Of a DNA stretch of 64,000 nt, positions 16,155 to 27,241 are shown one piece after another. A program made the translations under genes and the position numbers. Below the pieces are notes generated by a model, which searched no databases, was not told where the DNA came from, and saw only the letters and a program-made list of their open reading frames with translations. The stretch lies in contig NZ_FQYN01000007.1 in assembly GCF_900141805.1 (NCBI RefSeq), positions 216,055-280,054 of the forward strand, given 5' to 3'. The stretch's first letter is position 1. Each line of letters starts with the position of its first letter. This DNA comes from Hymenobacter daecheongensis DSM 21074 (GTDB lineage Bacteria > Bacteroidota > Bacteroidia > Cytophagales > Hymenobacteraceae).

Positions 16155-17639
16155 TTACTTAAACACCTTCACCTTGTCTTTGTGCTTGGTGCGCAGGTAG
16201 CCGCGGATAATCTGCTGCACGTCCTTATTATCATTATACCGGGTAATGACCTCCGTGAAATCCTTGAGCCGGCGGGCTGAAAAGGTTTCATCCACGTAGC
16301 CGAAGCCCAGGTAGCGGCCGTTTTCCACCACCACCACCGACTTTTCCTCGGCCCGGCGACCCGGCCCGATGATGACGAAGGAGCCGTGCTCGTAGGTGAA
16401 GCTCTCAATGGCCTCCTCCACGCGCTGGTTGTACTCTTCGGGCGGCTCCAGGCCCAGACAGGCGCCCTTGCAGCGGTGCACCTGGTAGTCGAAGCAGGAG
16501 CCGGGCGTTTTGTACAGGTCGCAGAGCTTCTGGCAGAGGTTGAATTTGCTGACCTTGTGGAACAGGAAGCCTTTGGCTTTGAATTGGTTGCCCAGGGCAA
16601 TGAGCGGGTGCGACTCGGCGTGGTCGTCGGCTTTGCCGTAGTAGAGGCGCTTGTAGCCGTTTTCGTCGGTGCGCAGGAAGATGCCGGCCGGAAACACCGA
16701 GCGGCGCTGGGCCCGGTTATACAGCGGCTTCATGCGCTTTATTTCGTGCGACTCATACAGCAGCGCCACTAGTTCCGAGCCCGTCAGCTCCCAGGTGATA
16801 TCGGCAATGGAGTTCTTGAACTCCAGGCTCTTGCGCGACTTGTAGTCAACGGCGAAGTGCTGCTGAATCCGCTTGTAAATGTTGATGCTCTTGCCCACAT
16901 AAATCACCTCACCGGCCTCGTTGTGAAAGTAGTATACCCCGGCTTCCTGGGGCAGCGCGGCTACTTTTTCGGGCGTGATGTTAGGCGGGAGCAGCGCCGT
17001 GTTGATGGCCTGCTGCACGGCCGCTACCCGTTTGGGGCTGGGCTGCTTGGCAGTAGCCGGCCGGCGGCCGGCCGGAGCCACGGCATCCACGGCGGCCAGC
17101 GTATCGGCGGTGCTGACGGTGGGGTTTTGCAGGGCCTCATCCTGCTGGGTTATCTTCAGCAGGCGGTCGAACAGGATGGCGGTGGCGGCCGCGTCGCCGG
17201 CGGCGCGGTGGCGGCCTTCGAGCGGAATGCCGATGTTCTGGCAGAGCTTGCCCAGGCTGTAGCTGGGCTGGCCCGGCATCAAAGAGCGGCTCAGGCGCAC
17301 CGTGCACAGGGTTTTGCGCGAGTAGTTATAGCCCAAATCGGCAAATTCCTTCTTCAGAAAGGAGTAATCGAAGCGCACGTTGTGGGCCACGAACACGCAG
17401 CCTTCGGTCATCTCCACAATCTTGCGGGCCACCTCATGAAACTTCGGTGCGTCGCGCACCATGTCGTTGGTGATGCCCGTGAGCTGGCTGATAAACGTCG
17501 GGATGGGCCGCCCCGGGTTCAGCAGCGTATCAAACTGGTCCACGACTTTCTCGCCGTCGTGAATAAAAATGGCAACTTCCGTGATGCGGTCCTGCGCAGG
17601 CTGTCCGCCGGTAGTTTCAAGGTCGATGATGGCGTACAA
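16155..17639 (-). CDS. Fused DEDDh exonuclease and GIY-YIG (UvrC-like) nuclease
   Basis: A 494-residue two-nuclease protein. Residues 1-170 form a DnaQ-like 3'-5' exonuclease: DLETTGG (D6, E8), HNVRFDYSFL (Exo II) and HRAAGDAAATA (Exo IIIe His and Asp). Residues about 215-300 form a GIY-YIG nuclease: GVYYFHNEAGEVIYVGKS with KRIQQHF. After that, LCQKLCDLY and CFDYQVHRCKGACLG resemble the cysteine-containing region of UvrC/Cho. Such fusions, often labelled Pol III epsilon-like, are known in Bacteroidota and actinobacteria and are thought to act in DNA repair. A TATCTTTG promoter element lies 45 bp upstream. Confidence 0.88.
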   Translation of the reverse strand: MYAIIDLETTGGQPAQDRITEVAIFIHDGEKVVDQFDTLLNPGRPIPTFISQLTGITNDMVRDAPKFHEVARKIVEMTEGCVFVAHNVRFDYSFLKKEFADLGYNYSRKTLCTVRLSRSLMPGQPSYSLGKLCQNIGIPLEGRHRAAGDAAATAILFDRLLKITQQDEALQNPTVSTADTLAAVDAVAPAGRRPATAKQPSPKRVAAVQQAINTALLPPNITPEKVAALPQEAGVYYFHNEAGEVIYVGKSINIYKRIQQHFAVDYKSRKSLEFKNSIADITWELTGSELVALLYESHEIKRMKPLYNRAQRRSVFPAGIFLRTDENGYKRLYYGKADDHAESHPLIALGNQFKAKGFLFHKVSKFNLCQKLCDLYKTPGSCFDYQVHRCKGACLGLEPPEEYNQRVEEAIESFTYEHGSFVIIGPGRRAEEKSVVVVENGRYLGFGYVDETFSARRLKDFTEVITRYNDNKDVQQIIRGYLRTKHKDKVKVFK

Positions 17640-17684
17640 ATGCGGAGCGAAAACGGGTAAAGACTAAGCTAGTGGAATGGGTAA

Positions 17685-17692
17685 CAAAGATA
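17685..17692 (-). promoter_or_regulatory. -7 element for the exonuclease/GIY-YIG gene
   Basis: Minus strand TATCTTTG, exact match to TAnnTTTG, about 46 bp before the ATG at 17639. Confidence 0.5.
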
Positions 17693-17702
17693 CACCCCTG
17701 GA

Positions 17703-17887
17703 AAGTTGTGAGATTGGGAAAGGTGAAGTGGTGAGTGTTCTGTCATCCTGAGCAGAGCGAAGGACCTTATCACGGCAGAACGGGTCGTTAATACGCTTGT
17801 CGTTCAACTGGCATAAGGTCCTTCGCAGGCTCAGGATGACAGGCGACTTTTCACCACTTCATCTTTCTCAACTTCACCATCTCACTG
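17703..17887. repeat. Inverted octamer arrays bracketing a 103-bp palindromic element (copy C)
   Basis: GTGAnnTn-type octamers at 17704-17735 and their inverse (CACCACTT, CATCTTTC and so on) at 17850-17887 surround an element at 17740-17842. That element begins CTGTCATCCTGAGC and ends GCTCAGGATGACAG, with inner GCGAAGGACCTTA / TAAGGTCCTTCGC arms. It aligns end to end, in the same orientation, with 49304-49407. The right octamer arm runs into the last codons of the DUF2383 gene. Confidence 0.85.
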
Positions 17888-18358
17888 TGGCTGGCTGCGG
17901 CGGGCGGCGAAGCGGTTTTTGATCAGCTGAATTTCGCCTTGCTGGCGCTGCAGCAGCTCCCGCGCCTCACCGGTTATTTCCTCCGATTTCAGGGCCAGCT
18001 CGTAGCTGAGCAGCGCCGCCGCGTCGCCGTTTTCGCACTCGTGCAGGATGGTTTTGTCGTCCTGGTCCACCAGCGTGGATTTCAGACTGATCCAGCCGCG
18101 GTGCATGGCGGCCACGGCATCGGTCACGGCGCCTTCCACGGTGCTTTCCTGGCTGGGCGGCTCCACGCCAAAGGCCACGGCCTGGGCCTCCAGCTCGGCC
18201 GCAAACTGCGCCCGCTGCTGGCTGTAGCGCAGCAGCTCGACCTGCAGATCGGGGTGGTCGATGGCCTCGGCGGCCTCCTGATAGCCCTTCACGGCGGCTT
18301 TGTTTATCACAACCAAGTCGTTGTAGACGCGGGCGGTTTCTTCGGTAATGAGGGCCAT
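17882..18358 (-). CDS. DUF2383 (PA2169-type) four-helix-bundle protein
   Basis: A 158-residue all-helical protein of the ferritin-like DUF2383 family; the biochemical role is not established. Recognised from VYNDLVVINKAAVKGYQEAAEAIDHPDL at the N-terminus, LLRYSQQRAQFAAELEAQAV, the mid-protein AAMHRGWISLKSTLVDQDD and HECENGDAAALLSYELAL near residue 105-125. Family members have the same four blocks at about this length (140-160). No signal peptide. The gene is separated from its upstream neighbour by 168 bp and lies convergent to nothing; repeat DNA follows its stop. Relatives are often stress-linked by their neighbourhoods, which is not shown here. Confidence 0.85.
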   Translation of the reverse strand: MALITEETARVYNDLVVINKAAVKGYQEAAEAIDHPDLQVELLRYSQQRAQFAAELEAQAVAFGVEPPSQESTVEGAVTDAVAAMHRGWISLKSTLVDQDDKTILHECENGDAAALLSYELALKSEEITGEARELLQRQQGEIQLIKNRFAARRSQPQ

Positions 18359-18463
18359 AGCGCAGGTGAATAGGAGTGGGAGGAAGCCCGGACGGGCGGA
18401 AGTGTTTCCTTATAGTATACCCGCTGCCGGTGAGGCAGGTTGTGGCCCCGCTTTCAAACGCCA

Positions 18464-18497
18464 GCAGGCCCCGCCGGACGAATCCGGCGGGGCCTGC
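18464..18497 (-). terminator. Strong hairpin after the AI-2E-type permease gene
   Basis: 15-bp perfect stem (GCAGGCCCCGCCGGA, 18464-18478 with 18483-18497), 4-nt loop, 30 bp past the permease stop. No T run follows on the minus strand, so termination is likely but not certain. Confidence 0.6.
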
Positions 18498-18526
18498 ATG
18501 GTGGTTCGGGTGGAGGCGGGGCGGCG

Positions 18527-19708
18527 TCAGGCCTTGCCCAGCGCCCGCAGCCAGAGTCGTCGCATGAAGCCGGGGTGGCGGGTTTCGGGCTTCTTGGTCG
18601 AGTCTTCGCCCTCGGCCGTGTCGCCGAGCAGGAAGCCCCAGGGCTCGGTGGTTTTGCTGGCATCGAGCACCACCTTGAGCACGGCCACCAGCGGAATACT
18701 CAGAATCATGCCCGGCGTGCCCCACAGCTCGGCTCCCAACACCAGGGCCATAATGGCGGCCATCGGGTTGATACTCACCTGCGAGCCCGTAATCATGGGC
18801 GTAATGAAGTTGCCTTCCAGAAACTGCACGAACATGAACACGCCCACCACCGCCGCCGCCCGCAACGGGGAGCCGGTTTCGACCAGCGTAATAATGGCCG
18901 GCACCAATGCCCCGATCATAATGCCGATATAAGGAATGACGGCCAGCACCGAGGCGAAAATGGCGAAGAACACCGCAAATTTCACTCCCAGCGCCAGCAG
19001 CCCGATGGCATTGAGCACTGCCACAATCACAATCACCTTCAGCAAACCCGAAATGTAGGCCTGCACCACAGTCTGGATGCTGTCCACGGTGTGCAGCACG
19101 CTGGTGCGCTTGTCGGGGCTCACGAAGCGGAACATGAACTGGCGCAGATGGTCGCGGTAGAGCAGCAGACAGAAGATGTAGATGGGCACCTGAATCAGGT
19201 TGCTGATGACGGCCGTGGTGGTGTTCAGGGTGGTGCCCAGGTAGGTGCTGCCCGATTTTTTCAGCGACTTAATGGTGCTGTCCTTCAATTCCTCCTCGCT
19301 CATGGGGTCGATGCCGAAATGGCTGGCCGCCCATTCCTGGCCGTCGTGGAAAAACTGGAGCAGCTTGTCCTGCAGCTTAGGCAGCTCGTTCTTGAATTGG
19401 CCCAGCTGCGAGCCGAACCCGTAAATAATGCCCGCGAAAAGCCCTACCAGCAGCAGCAAACACAGAATGATGGCCCACACCCGGCCCAGTCCGCGCCGCT
19501 CAAACCAGCGGCACACCGGCAGCAGCAGCAGCGCAAACAGCGCCGAAAACAGCAGCGGCAGCAGCACATCGTCGAGCTTGTGCAGCACAAACACCAGCAG
19601 CGACAGGCCCACGAGCAGGAACGTGTAGTGAATCACCGGTGACTGCCGCACCTCGGCCGGGGGCGTGGAGTGGTGCGGCAGGTTGATGGGGTTCGGTCTG
19701 GGGAGCAT
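18527..19708 (-). CDS. AI-2E family (PerM/TqsA-type) membrane permease
   Basis: A 393-residue inner-membrane protein with about eight hydrophobic segments arranged as the family requires. Two N-terminal segments (FLLVGLSLLVFVLHKLDDVLL; LFSALFALLLLPVC) are followed by an AIILCLLLLVGLFAGIIYG pair. A polar central region (about 95-165, rich in K/E) comes next, then VPIYIFCLLLYRDHLRQFM, a QAYISGLLKVIVIVAVLNAIGL segment and the signature FAIFASVLAVIPYIGIMIGALVPAI (P-Y-x-G block). The last blocks are QFLEGNFITPMITGSQVSINPMAAI and LGAELWGTPGMILSIPLVAVLKV. The substrate is unknown; members include an AI-2 exporter and Na+/H+ antiporters. N-terminal extension of 26 residues is polar. Confidence 0.9.
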   Translation of the reverse strand: MLPRPNPINLPHHSTPPAEVRQSPVIHYTFLLVGLSLLVFVLHKLDDVLLPLLFSALFALLLLPVCRWFERRGLGRVWAIILCLLLLVGLFAGIIYGFGSQLGQFKNELPKLQDKLLQFFHDGQEWAASHFGIDPMSEEELKDSTIKSLKKSGSTYLGTTLNTTTAVISNLIQVPIYIFCLLLYRDHLRQFMFRFVSPDKRTSVLHTVDSIQTVVQAYISGLLKVIVIVAVLNAIGLLALGVKFAVFFAIFASVLAVIPYIGIMIGALVPAIITLVETGSPLRAAAVVGVFMFVQFLEGNFITPMITGSQVSINPMAAIMALVLGAELWGTPGMILSIPLVAVLKVVLDASKTTEPWGFLLGDTAEGEDSTKKPETRHPGFMRRLWLRALGKA

Positions 19709-19760
19709 AGGCTAAGAAATTTGGGAAAACGAGAGGAGGGGAGAAGCGCGGGAAAGCGCG

Positions 19761-19821
19761 TATATTTGGTGGTGCGCCGGGAACGAAGCTTTTTTGCGCC
19801 TGGTTTTGCTAATTACATTCG
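19761..19821 (+). promoter_or_regulatory. Candidate parE promoter region with shared GCTAATTANATTNG motif
   Basis: TATATTTG (19761-19768) fits the -7 consensus. GCTAATTACATTCG (19808-19821) resembles two sites before parC (30979-30992 and 31077-31090), each containing TAnATTnG as a near -7 element. Which is used is not clear. Confidence 0.4.
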
Positions 19822-19944
19822 CCAGGCGCGGGTGGCTGCCCGCAAGGGCCGCGCCGTCCGTCCATCATGCCCCGCCTTACGAACGAAGCCGGGAAATGGC
19901 CGATTTTCTGCGTTATTTTACCTCAAATTTAGCTTCCGCTTTCC

Positions 19945-21861
<1,917 letters not shown>

Positions 21862-22257
21862 GGCTCTTGCCCGTTGGCGGTATTCCTACGGTACCCCCGC
21901 AGCGCCCCGGTCCGCCAGTATTAGGGGCGCTGTGGTAGTAGGTAGCCGTGGAGGCCGGGCCTAATCGGGGGATCTGTTCTGGTGAAAAATATTCCGGTTC
22001 CTTGCTTGCTTCCTGGGCTTAGTATCACGCAAAAATTCCTTGTCATAAGTTGGCAGGGGATTTTTGCGTGGTACTAAGCCCGGGAAGCAAGCCTGCTTTT
22101 GGGGTGAGCTGACAGAAGCGGGGTTTTGTCTTAATAAGCTAGCAGAATTATCCGATTATATTAGCCCCTGGTACCGACGGCCCAAGGGTCCGCCGTCCGC
22201 CTCTTTGCTACCGGAGTACTGTTTTACTAGTTGTTGACCTAATTGCTTTTTCCATCT
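21862..22257. other. Intergenic region with a 33-bp-arm palindrome
   Basis: No gene seen. The main content is an inverted repeat: left arm 22004-22036 starts GCTTGCTTCC and right arm 22060-22092 ends GGAAGCAAGC, near-perfect over 33 bp with a 23-nt loop. It may be a terminator for parE or a mobile palindrome. The rest has an AT-rich patch near 22130-22170 (TATATTAG at 22155-22162 resembles a -7 element). Confidence 0.6.
22004..22092. repeat. Large inverted repeat, 33-bp arms
   Basis: Arms 22004-22036 and 22060-22092 differ at only about two positions. The inner ends are ACGCAAAAAT and ATTTTTGCGT, giving a hairpin with AT-rich top and GC-rich base. No other copy of this arm sequence was noticed in the window. 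Confidence 0.85.
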
Positions 22258-24825
22258 ATGCCACACGCCTACGCAACTACTACCTGGCGGCAACGGAGCC
22301 AGCAGGCTCGCTCGCTTTTTCTCCTTCTGCTGGCCCTTGTGCTGGCCTTGCCCCAACTGGGGCGGGCCCAGGCACCTGCTATCAGCACGGCCCTTAATGC
22401 CGATGGCACCCTGCGCGACGGCGCTCAGGGCTCCTTTGATGCCAAAGGCTACCAGCTCAGCTACGGTCAGAACGGCCAGCCCATATTGCGCCCCGGCGCT
22501 GCGAATTCGGAGTGGAGCCCCGTAGGTGGTGCCGCCCCGGGCCAGCAAAACGGTGCGATTAGCTTTGTTGATGCCGTAGCCGTGAATGGCAGCACGATAT
22601 ACGTGGGCGGCCGGTTCACCACCGTTGGCGGCGTGCCGGCCAACTACGTAGCTCAGTGGGACGGAACGCAGTGGAGCGGCCTGGCCAATGGCGTGGGGGG
22701 CGTGGTAACCGCCCTGGCCGTGAGCGGCAACATCCTCTACGCGGGAGGCTACTTTACCTCCGCCGGCAACGTGCCGGCCAACTACGTAGCCCAGTGGGAT
22801 GGTACGCAGTGGAGTAGTCTGGGTGCTGGGGCCGCCAACGGCGTCAATAGCAACGTCTTCGCCCTGACTGCCAGCGGGGGCACGCTCTACGTGGGCGGGC
22901 AGTTTACCTCGGCTGGCGGTAGTACAGCCAACCGCGTGGCCAAGTGGAATGGCAGCACGTGGAGCAGCCTGGGCACGGGCCCGGCCAATGGAGTGGGGGG
23001 TATCGTCCAAGCTATTGCTGTGAGCAGTACCTCGCTCTACGTGGGCGGGCAGTTTACCTCGGCTGGCGGTAGTACAGCCAACCGCGTGGCCAAGTGGGAC
23101 GGCACCAATTGGAGCAGCCTGGGTACGGGCCCGGCCAACGGCGTCAGTGATTGGGTTCATGCCCTGGCCGTGGACGGCAACACGGTTTACGTCGGCGGCG
23201 ACTTTACCAAGGCCGGCGGGGCCGATGCCAGCCGGGTGGCCAAATGGGACGGCACGCAGTGGAGCAACCTGGGTGGCTACGGCGTCAACGATGGGGTGCG
23301 GGCCCTGGCCCTGGCCGGGAACCGACTCTTCGTGGGTGGTTTCTTCACCGGCACCGGCGTAGCGGGCACCCAGCAGATTGCGCAGTGGGATGGTACCCAG
23401 TGGAGCAGCCTGAACACCGGCACGGCCAGCGCCCTCAATGGGCAAGTCACTTCCCTGGTCGTCAGCAACAATACGCTGGTAGCCGGGGGCTTGTTCACCA
23501 CTGCCGGCGGGGCCATGGCCAACTACGTGGCCAAGTGGAACGGCACGGCCTGGAGCAGCGTGGGACCCGGTATTCCGAATGGGGTAAACAGCAATGTTAC
23601 TGCCCTGGCCGTGAGCGGTTCGAACGTGTACGTGGCCGGCAACTTCACCCTGGCCGCTGGAGTCGTGGCCAACCGGGTAGCTAAGTGGGACGGCACTAGC
23701 TGGAGCAGCCTGGGCTCCGGCCTGAACTTGGGCGTCACTTCCTTGGCTGTGAGTGGTAATACCCTATATGCGGGCGGCTACTTTACCTCGGCAGGCGGTA
23801 GTACAGCCAACAGGGTGGCCAAGTGGGATGGCACCAGCTGGAGCAGCCTGGGCACGGGCCCGGCCAACGGCGTCGGCGGCTCGGTGTCCTCGCTGGCCCT
23901 GAGTGGCAGTACGCTCTACGTGGGCGGCCAGTTCGAGACGGCCGGCGGCCAAAACACTGCCTACTTAGCCAAATGGAATGGTACGCAGTGGAGCAGCGTG
24001 GGCAGTGGCATTGATGGGGTGGTAAGGGCCCTGGCCGTTAATGGCACCGCTCTGTACGTGGGTGGCGACTTTACCAGGGCCGGTGGCCAGCCCGCCAGCC
24101 GAGTGGCCAAGTGGGACGGCACCAGCTGGAGCAGCCTGGGTACGGGCATTAGCGGTGTTGTGAATGCCCTGGCCGCCAGCGGCACGGGGGTGTACGTTGG
24201 TGGTTTCTTTACCACGGTTGGGACGTTGCCGGCGGCCAATGTGGCGCACTGGGACGGTACGCAGTGGAGTAGTCTGAGCACGGGCACCAGCGGCGGTAGC
24301 CTGGGTTCCGGGCCTGTATTTTCTTTGGCCGTAAGCGGCTCCAGCCTCTATGTGGGCGGCGACTTTGCCTCGGCGGGTGGCATCACGGCCAACAGGGTGG
24401 CCAAGTGGGACGGCACCAGCTGGAGCAGCCTGGGTACCGGCGCCACCAACGGCACCAGCTATAAGGTTTCGGCTCTGGCCAGCAGCGGCAATACGGTGTA
24501 CGCGGGCGGAGAATTCACCAGGGCCGGCGGAGTTGCCGCCAGCTATATAGCCAGCTACGTGCCGGCAGCTGTTCCCTTGGCCGTGGGCCGGCTCGCTCCC
24601 GTAGCCACGCTGTCCCTCTACCCCAACCCCGCCCGCACTGCCGCCACTCTGGTCGGTACCCCGCCCCGGGCGCTGGTGCAGGTGCTCGACGGGCTGGGCC
24701 GCCCGGTGCTCACCGCCACTGCCGATGCCACGGGCAGGGCCCGGCTCACGCTGCCGGCCGGCCTGCGGGCCGGCGTCTACCTGGTGCGCAGCGGTGCCCA
24801 GACCACCCGCTTGGTCATCCAATAA
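22258..24825 (+). CDS. Secreted T9SS cargo protein with 14 tandem beta repeats
   Basis: An 855-residue exported protein. The start [20 protein letters not shown] leads to a hydrophobic segment ([17 protein letters not shown]) cleaved near GRAQA; an in-frame TTG 15 bp upstream is less likely. Residues about 105-780 hold 13 full and one partial repeat of 40-50 residues with the pattern [37 protein letters not shown]. The W-D-G-T-x-W core recalls propeller-like repeats. The last 70 residues form a type A sorting domain ([14 protein letters not shown] ... [17 protein letters not shown]), which directs export by the Por/type IX secretion system. Repeats 3 and 4 are identical over about 60 bp. Function is unknown; adhesion or surface binding is a guess. 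Confidence 0.85.
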   Translation: MPHAYATTTWRQRSQQARSLFLLLLALVLALPQLGRAQAPAISTALNADGTLRDGAQGSFDAKGYQLSYGQNGQPILRPGAANSEWSPVGGAAPGQQNGAISFVDAVAVNGSTIYVGGRFTTVGGVPANYVAQWDGTQWSGLANGVGGVVTALAVSGNILYAGGYFTSAGNVPANYVAQWDGTQWSSLGAGAANGVNSNVFALTASGGTLYVGGQFTSAGGSTANRVAKWNGSTWSSLGTGPANGVGGIVQAIAVSSTSLYVGGQFTSAGGSTANRVAKWDGTNWSSLGTGPANGVSDWVHALAVDGNTVYVGGDFTKAGGADASRVAKWDGTQWSNLGGYGVNDGVRALALAGNRLFVGGFFTGTGVAGTQQIAQWDGTQWSSLNTGTASALNGQVTSLVVSNNTLVAGGLFTTAGGAMANYVAKWNGTAWSSVGPGIPNGVNSNVTALAVSGSNVYVAGNFTLAAGVVANRVAKWDGTSWSSLGSGLNLGVTSLAVSGNTLYAGGYFTSAGGSTANRVAKWDGTSWSSLGTGPANGVGGSVSSLALSGSTLYVGGQFETAGGQNTAYLAKWNGTQWSSVGSGIDGVVRALAVNGTALYVGGDFTRAGGQPASRVAKWDGTSWSSLGTGISGVVNALAASGTGVYVGGFFTTVGTLPAANVAHWDGTQWSSLSTGTSGGSLGSGPVFSLAVSGSSLYVGGDFASAGGITANRVAKWDGTSWSSLGTGATNGTSYKVSALASSGNTVYAGGEFTRAGGVAASYIASYVPAAVPLAVGRLAPVATLSLYPNPARTAATLVGTPPRALVQVLDGLGRPVLTATADATGRARLTLPAGLRAGVYLVRSGAQTTRLVIQ

Positions 24826-24852
24826 GGGGCACCTTTCCTCTTTATTTCCGGC

Positions 24853-24892
24853 AAAAAACGCCCCACCCGGCTCCGGCCAGGTGGGGCGTTTT
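24853..24892. terminator. Bidirectional terminator between convergent genes
   Basis: Stem AAAACGCCCCACC (24855-24867) with GGTGGGGCGTTTT (24880-24892), flanked by A and T runs usable from both strands. Confidence 0.8.
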
Positions 24893-24924
24893 AGGTTCAG
24901 CGGCGCACCGGCGGCGGTTTTTTT

Positions 24925-25629
24925 TTAGGCCGCGGCGGCCGGCTTGGTCGGCGCCGGGGCGACCGGGGCCGGCGGCGGGGTGTCATACAGCACGTAGTCC
25001 TGGTACTTGCTCACGTCAGTTTGCACGAAGGCGGTTTTGCCGGCCTCGCAGAGCGCCGCCAGCTCATCATACAGCGCGTTGCCGGCGGTCAGGCGCTGCT
25101 GGGTGGCGCCCGCCGCCCCCGATTCGGCGTCGTGCTGCTCGCCCACGGTGGCGAGCAGGGCCGCGTTCTGGGTTTCGAGCAGGGTGAGGTCGGCGGCGGT
25201 GAGGCCCTTGGGGGCGTAGGTGGGCAGGTTGGCCCGGCCCACGCGCACGGCCCGCACCAGGCCCAAGTACAGGTCGCCTTCCGAAGCCGAGTTCAGGCCG
25301 CTGGTGCCGAAAGCCTTGTACTGGGGCGTGCGGTCGTTGTGCAGCAGGCCCACCATCCCCATAATGTGCTGCATAGTGCCCAGGGCCGCGAGGCGGGCGG
25401 CGTCTTTGGCCTGGGTGGCCGTGGCGGCCTGCTGCACGCCTTCAGTTTCGGTGGGCAGGGCCACGAAGGCGGCCGTCAGGGCCTGCAGGCCGTCGAGGCG
25501 GGCCGGCGTCACGCCGTAGGTGGTTAGCGCGGCCACGTCGCGGCGCAGGTAGCCCAGCTTTTCGGTGGCCGTGGTCACCAGCGCGGCCTGCGACATCTTA
25601 AAGTGCGACTCTTCGGGTTTTTTCTTCAT
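24925..25629 (-). CDS. Conserved-looking helical protein of unknown function
   Basis: A 234-residue soluble protein with no signal, which I do not recognise. The start MKKKPEESHFKMSQAALVTTA is chosen over an upstream frame because that extension reads through GC-rich repeat-like DNA. The sequence looks mostly alpha-helical. Blocks that look conserved are TATEKLGYLRRDVAALTTYGVT, ALPTETEGVQQAATATQAKDAA, and SALNSASEGDLYLGLVRAVRVG-like residues near 110-130 (seen as GTSGLNSASEGDLYLGLVRA). The last 25 residues are a Pro/Ala tail (TPPPAPVAPAPTKPAAAA). It shares a bidirectional terminator with the T9SS repeat protein. Codon use is like its neighbours. Confidence 0.65.
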   Translation of the reverse strand: MKKKPEESHFKMSQAALVTTATEKLGYLRRDVAALTTYGVTPARLDGLQALTAAFVALPTETEGVQQAATATQAKDAARLAALGTMQHIMGMVGLLHNDRTPQYKAFGTSGLNSASEGDLYLGLVRAVRVGRANLPTYAPKGLTAADLTLLETQNAALLATVGEQHDAESGAAGATQQRLTAGNALYDELAALCEAGKTAFVQTDVSKYQDYVLYDTPPPAPVAPAPTKPAAAA

Positions 25630-26026
25630 GCTTGCTAATGAATTGGAAAGAGGATGAAATGGAAACGGATAGCCGGCTAACTCCGGGGCGTTTGCTACCG
25701 CCGGCCGGGGAAGCTGCATAATTATTTCAGCATATCCAACTGCGGCCGGCCCCAAGCGGGTAGGGGCCGCGCCCGGCCCCTGGCGAGCCTGCCCGCCGGC
25801 CTGGCCCGCCCCGCCTCGGGGCCGGCAAACGCCACCCCGCCCGGTAGCAGGCCCACCCGCCCCGGTAGGCGCCCCGCCAAGAAGTGTAGGAGCCCACGCG
25901 CGGCCGGTAGGAACCTCAGCGCGTGCATTTGGCAGGGCCGGAAAGGCCCCTGGGGGCGGGTAGGAGGGGTTTTGGCGAAAACCGGAGGGCCGCGGCCCCA
26001 GCGGGCGGGCACTCAAGTTGAACCAG
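25630..26026. other. Very GC-rich intergenic region, no gene seen
   Basis: About 400 bp between the unknown helical protein and the ATPase gene. It is dominated by G/C with a recurring GGTAG core (GGGTAGGGGCC near 25758, CGGTAGCAGGCC near 25842, CGGTAGGCGCC near 25862, CGGTAGGAACC near 25904, GGGTAGGAGG near 25956). Open frames here have no family features and look like artefacts of base composition. Confidence 0.5.
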
Positions 26027-26034
26027 TATCTTTG
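26027..26034 (+). promoter_or_regulatory. -7 element for the ATPase/TOPRIM-like module
   Basis: TATCTTTG, exact match to TAnnTTTG, 16 bp before the ATG at 26051. Its position supports the inner ATG over an upstream TTG at 26018. Confidence 0.55.
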
Positions 26035-26050
26035 GGCACTAGCCTCCGCC

Positions 26051-27241
26051 ATGCAAAACGACATCAAAACCCTGCGCATCCAGAATTTTAAGTCCATTAA
26101 GGACGTGACGATGACGCCCCGCCGCGTGAACCTGATTATCGGGATGCCGAACGTGGGGAAGAGTAATATTCTGGAGGCGATGAGTTTGTTGGGAGCTGGT
26201 CTTTATGACAAGAAAAAATTTATGGATGATGTACTTCGTTATGAGGTAATTCAAAATCTGTTTTATGACAATGATACTAGTCAACCTGTGATAGTTAATG
26301 CATCGACATGTATGGCAATTATAAAAGCAAATGATATATACAGTGAAAATTATAGAAGTGTGCATATATCCAAAGATTTATTAAATAGAGTTCAGTCTAT
26401 TGTAGATGTAGAGTATTCGAAAAAAAATCCCGGATTTATGATTCCTGTAGAAGATGATATTACGCTTATTAATATCATCATTGATCAGGAGAGGTATATA
26501 TCAGAAATTATAAAGGAGGATAGTATGGAAGGTGGTAAGTCTTTTGTTAAAACTTTGAATATTTATTCAAATGGTGATTCAAGTCAAGTGGGAAATTTTT
26601 ATTATACGAATGTTAATATGATGCCAAAGAGTTATAACTATATACGTGGAGAGTCTCATGATAGTAGATATCAATTTAATTTTTTGAGGCCACCGCATGG
26701 ATCTAATTTATCAAATGTTGTTCAACGCAACCAAAAATTACGTAAAGAAGTATCATCCTTATTCAAAGTATATGGCTTAAACCTCGTTCTCCGTGTAAGT
26801 GAACGCAAGTTTGAAATACAGAAACAAGTGGACGATCTTGTTTACAATTACCCCTATTCCAGCATCGCTGATACCCTCCAACGCATCATCTTCTACTTCG
26901 CCGCCATTGAAAGTAACGACGACTCTGTAATCCTGCTAGAAGAGCCGGAGGCGCACTCGTACCCAATGTATGTGTCGATGCTTGGGAAGCGGATGGTGGA
27001 GAGCCGCAACAACCAATTTTTTGTGGCTACGCACAGCCCATACCTAATAACAGAAGTATTGGAGCAGATGCTGCCCGATGAGGAGCAGGCGAAGGAGTTG
27101 GCCATTTTCGTGGCCTATTATGAGGACTACCAGACCAAAGTGAAGCAGCTCAGCGACGAGGAAGTGCGGGCCATCCGGGGCGACTCGGTGGACGTGTTCT
27201 ACAACATGGCCCGCTACATTCCGCGCCCCGCCAATGGCTGA
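26051..27241 (+). CDS. OLD-like AAA/ABC-type ATPase
   Basis: A 396-residue ATPase of the OLD/RecF-like (AAA15/AAA21) class. The N-terminus IKTLRIQNFKSIKDVTM and Walker A GMPNVGKSN (31-39) are typical. Walker B is DSVILLEEPEAHSYP (about 293-307) and ATHSPYLITEVL gives the switch His. The middle (about residues 45-255) is unlike known partners to my eye and is very AT-rich, while both ends have the GC-rich host composition. The stop overlaps the next gene's ATG by 8 bp, so the two are translationally linked. ATPases of this kind paired with TOPRIM or nuclease partners (OLD, Gabija GajA, PARIS AriA) act in phage defence; that role here is inference. Confidence 0.85.
   Translation: MQNDIKTLRIQNFKSIKDVTMTPRRVNLIIGMPNVGKSNILEAMSLLGAGLYDKKKFMDDVLRYEVIQNLFYDNDTSQPVIVNASTCMAIIKANDIYSENYRSVHISKDLLNRVQSIVDVEYSKKNPGFMIPVEDDITLINIIIDQERYISEIIKEDSMEGGKSFVKTLNIYSNGDSSQVGNFYYTNVNMMPKSYNYIRGESHDSRYQFNFLRPPHGSNLSNVVQRNQKLRKEVSSLFKVYGLNLVLRVSERKFEIQKQVDDLVYNYPYSSIADTLQRIIFYFAAIESNDDSVILLEEPEAHSYPMYVSMLGKRMVESRNNQFFVATHSPYLITEVLEQMLPDEEQAKELAIFVAYYEDYQTKVKQLSDEEVRAIRGDSVDVFYNMARYIPRPANG

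Noticed and set aside
25722..26012. Gene in the very GC-rich gap before the ATPase
   Set aside because: Composition-driven frame with Arg/Pro/Gly repeats and no features; a TATCTTTG element follows it and belongs to the ATPase gene.
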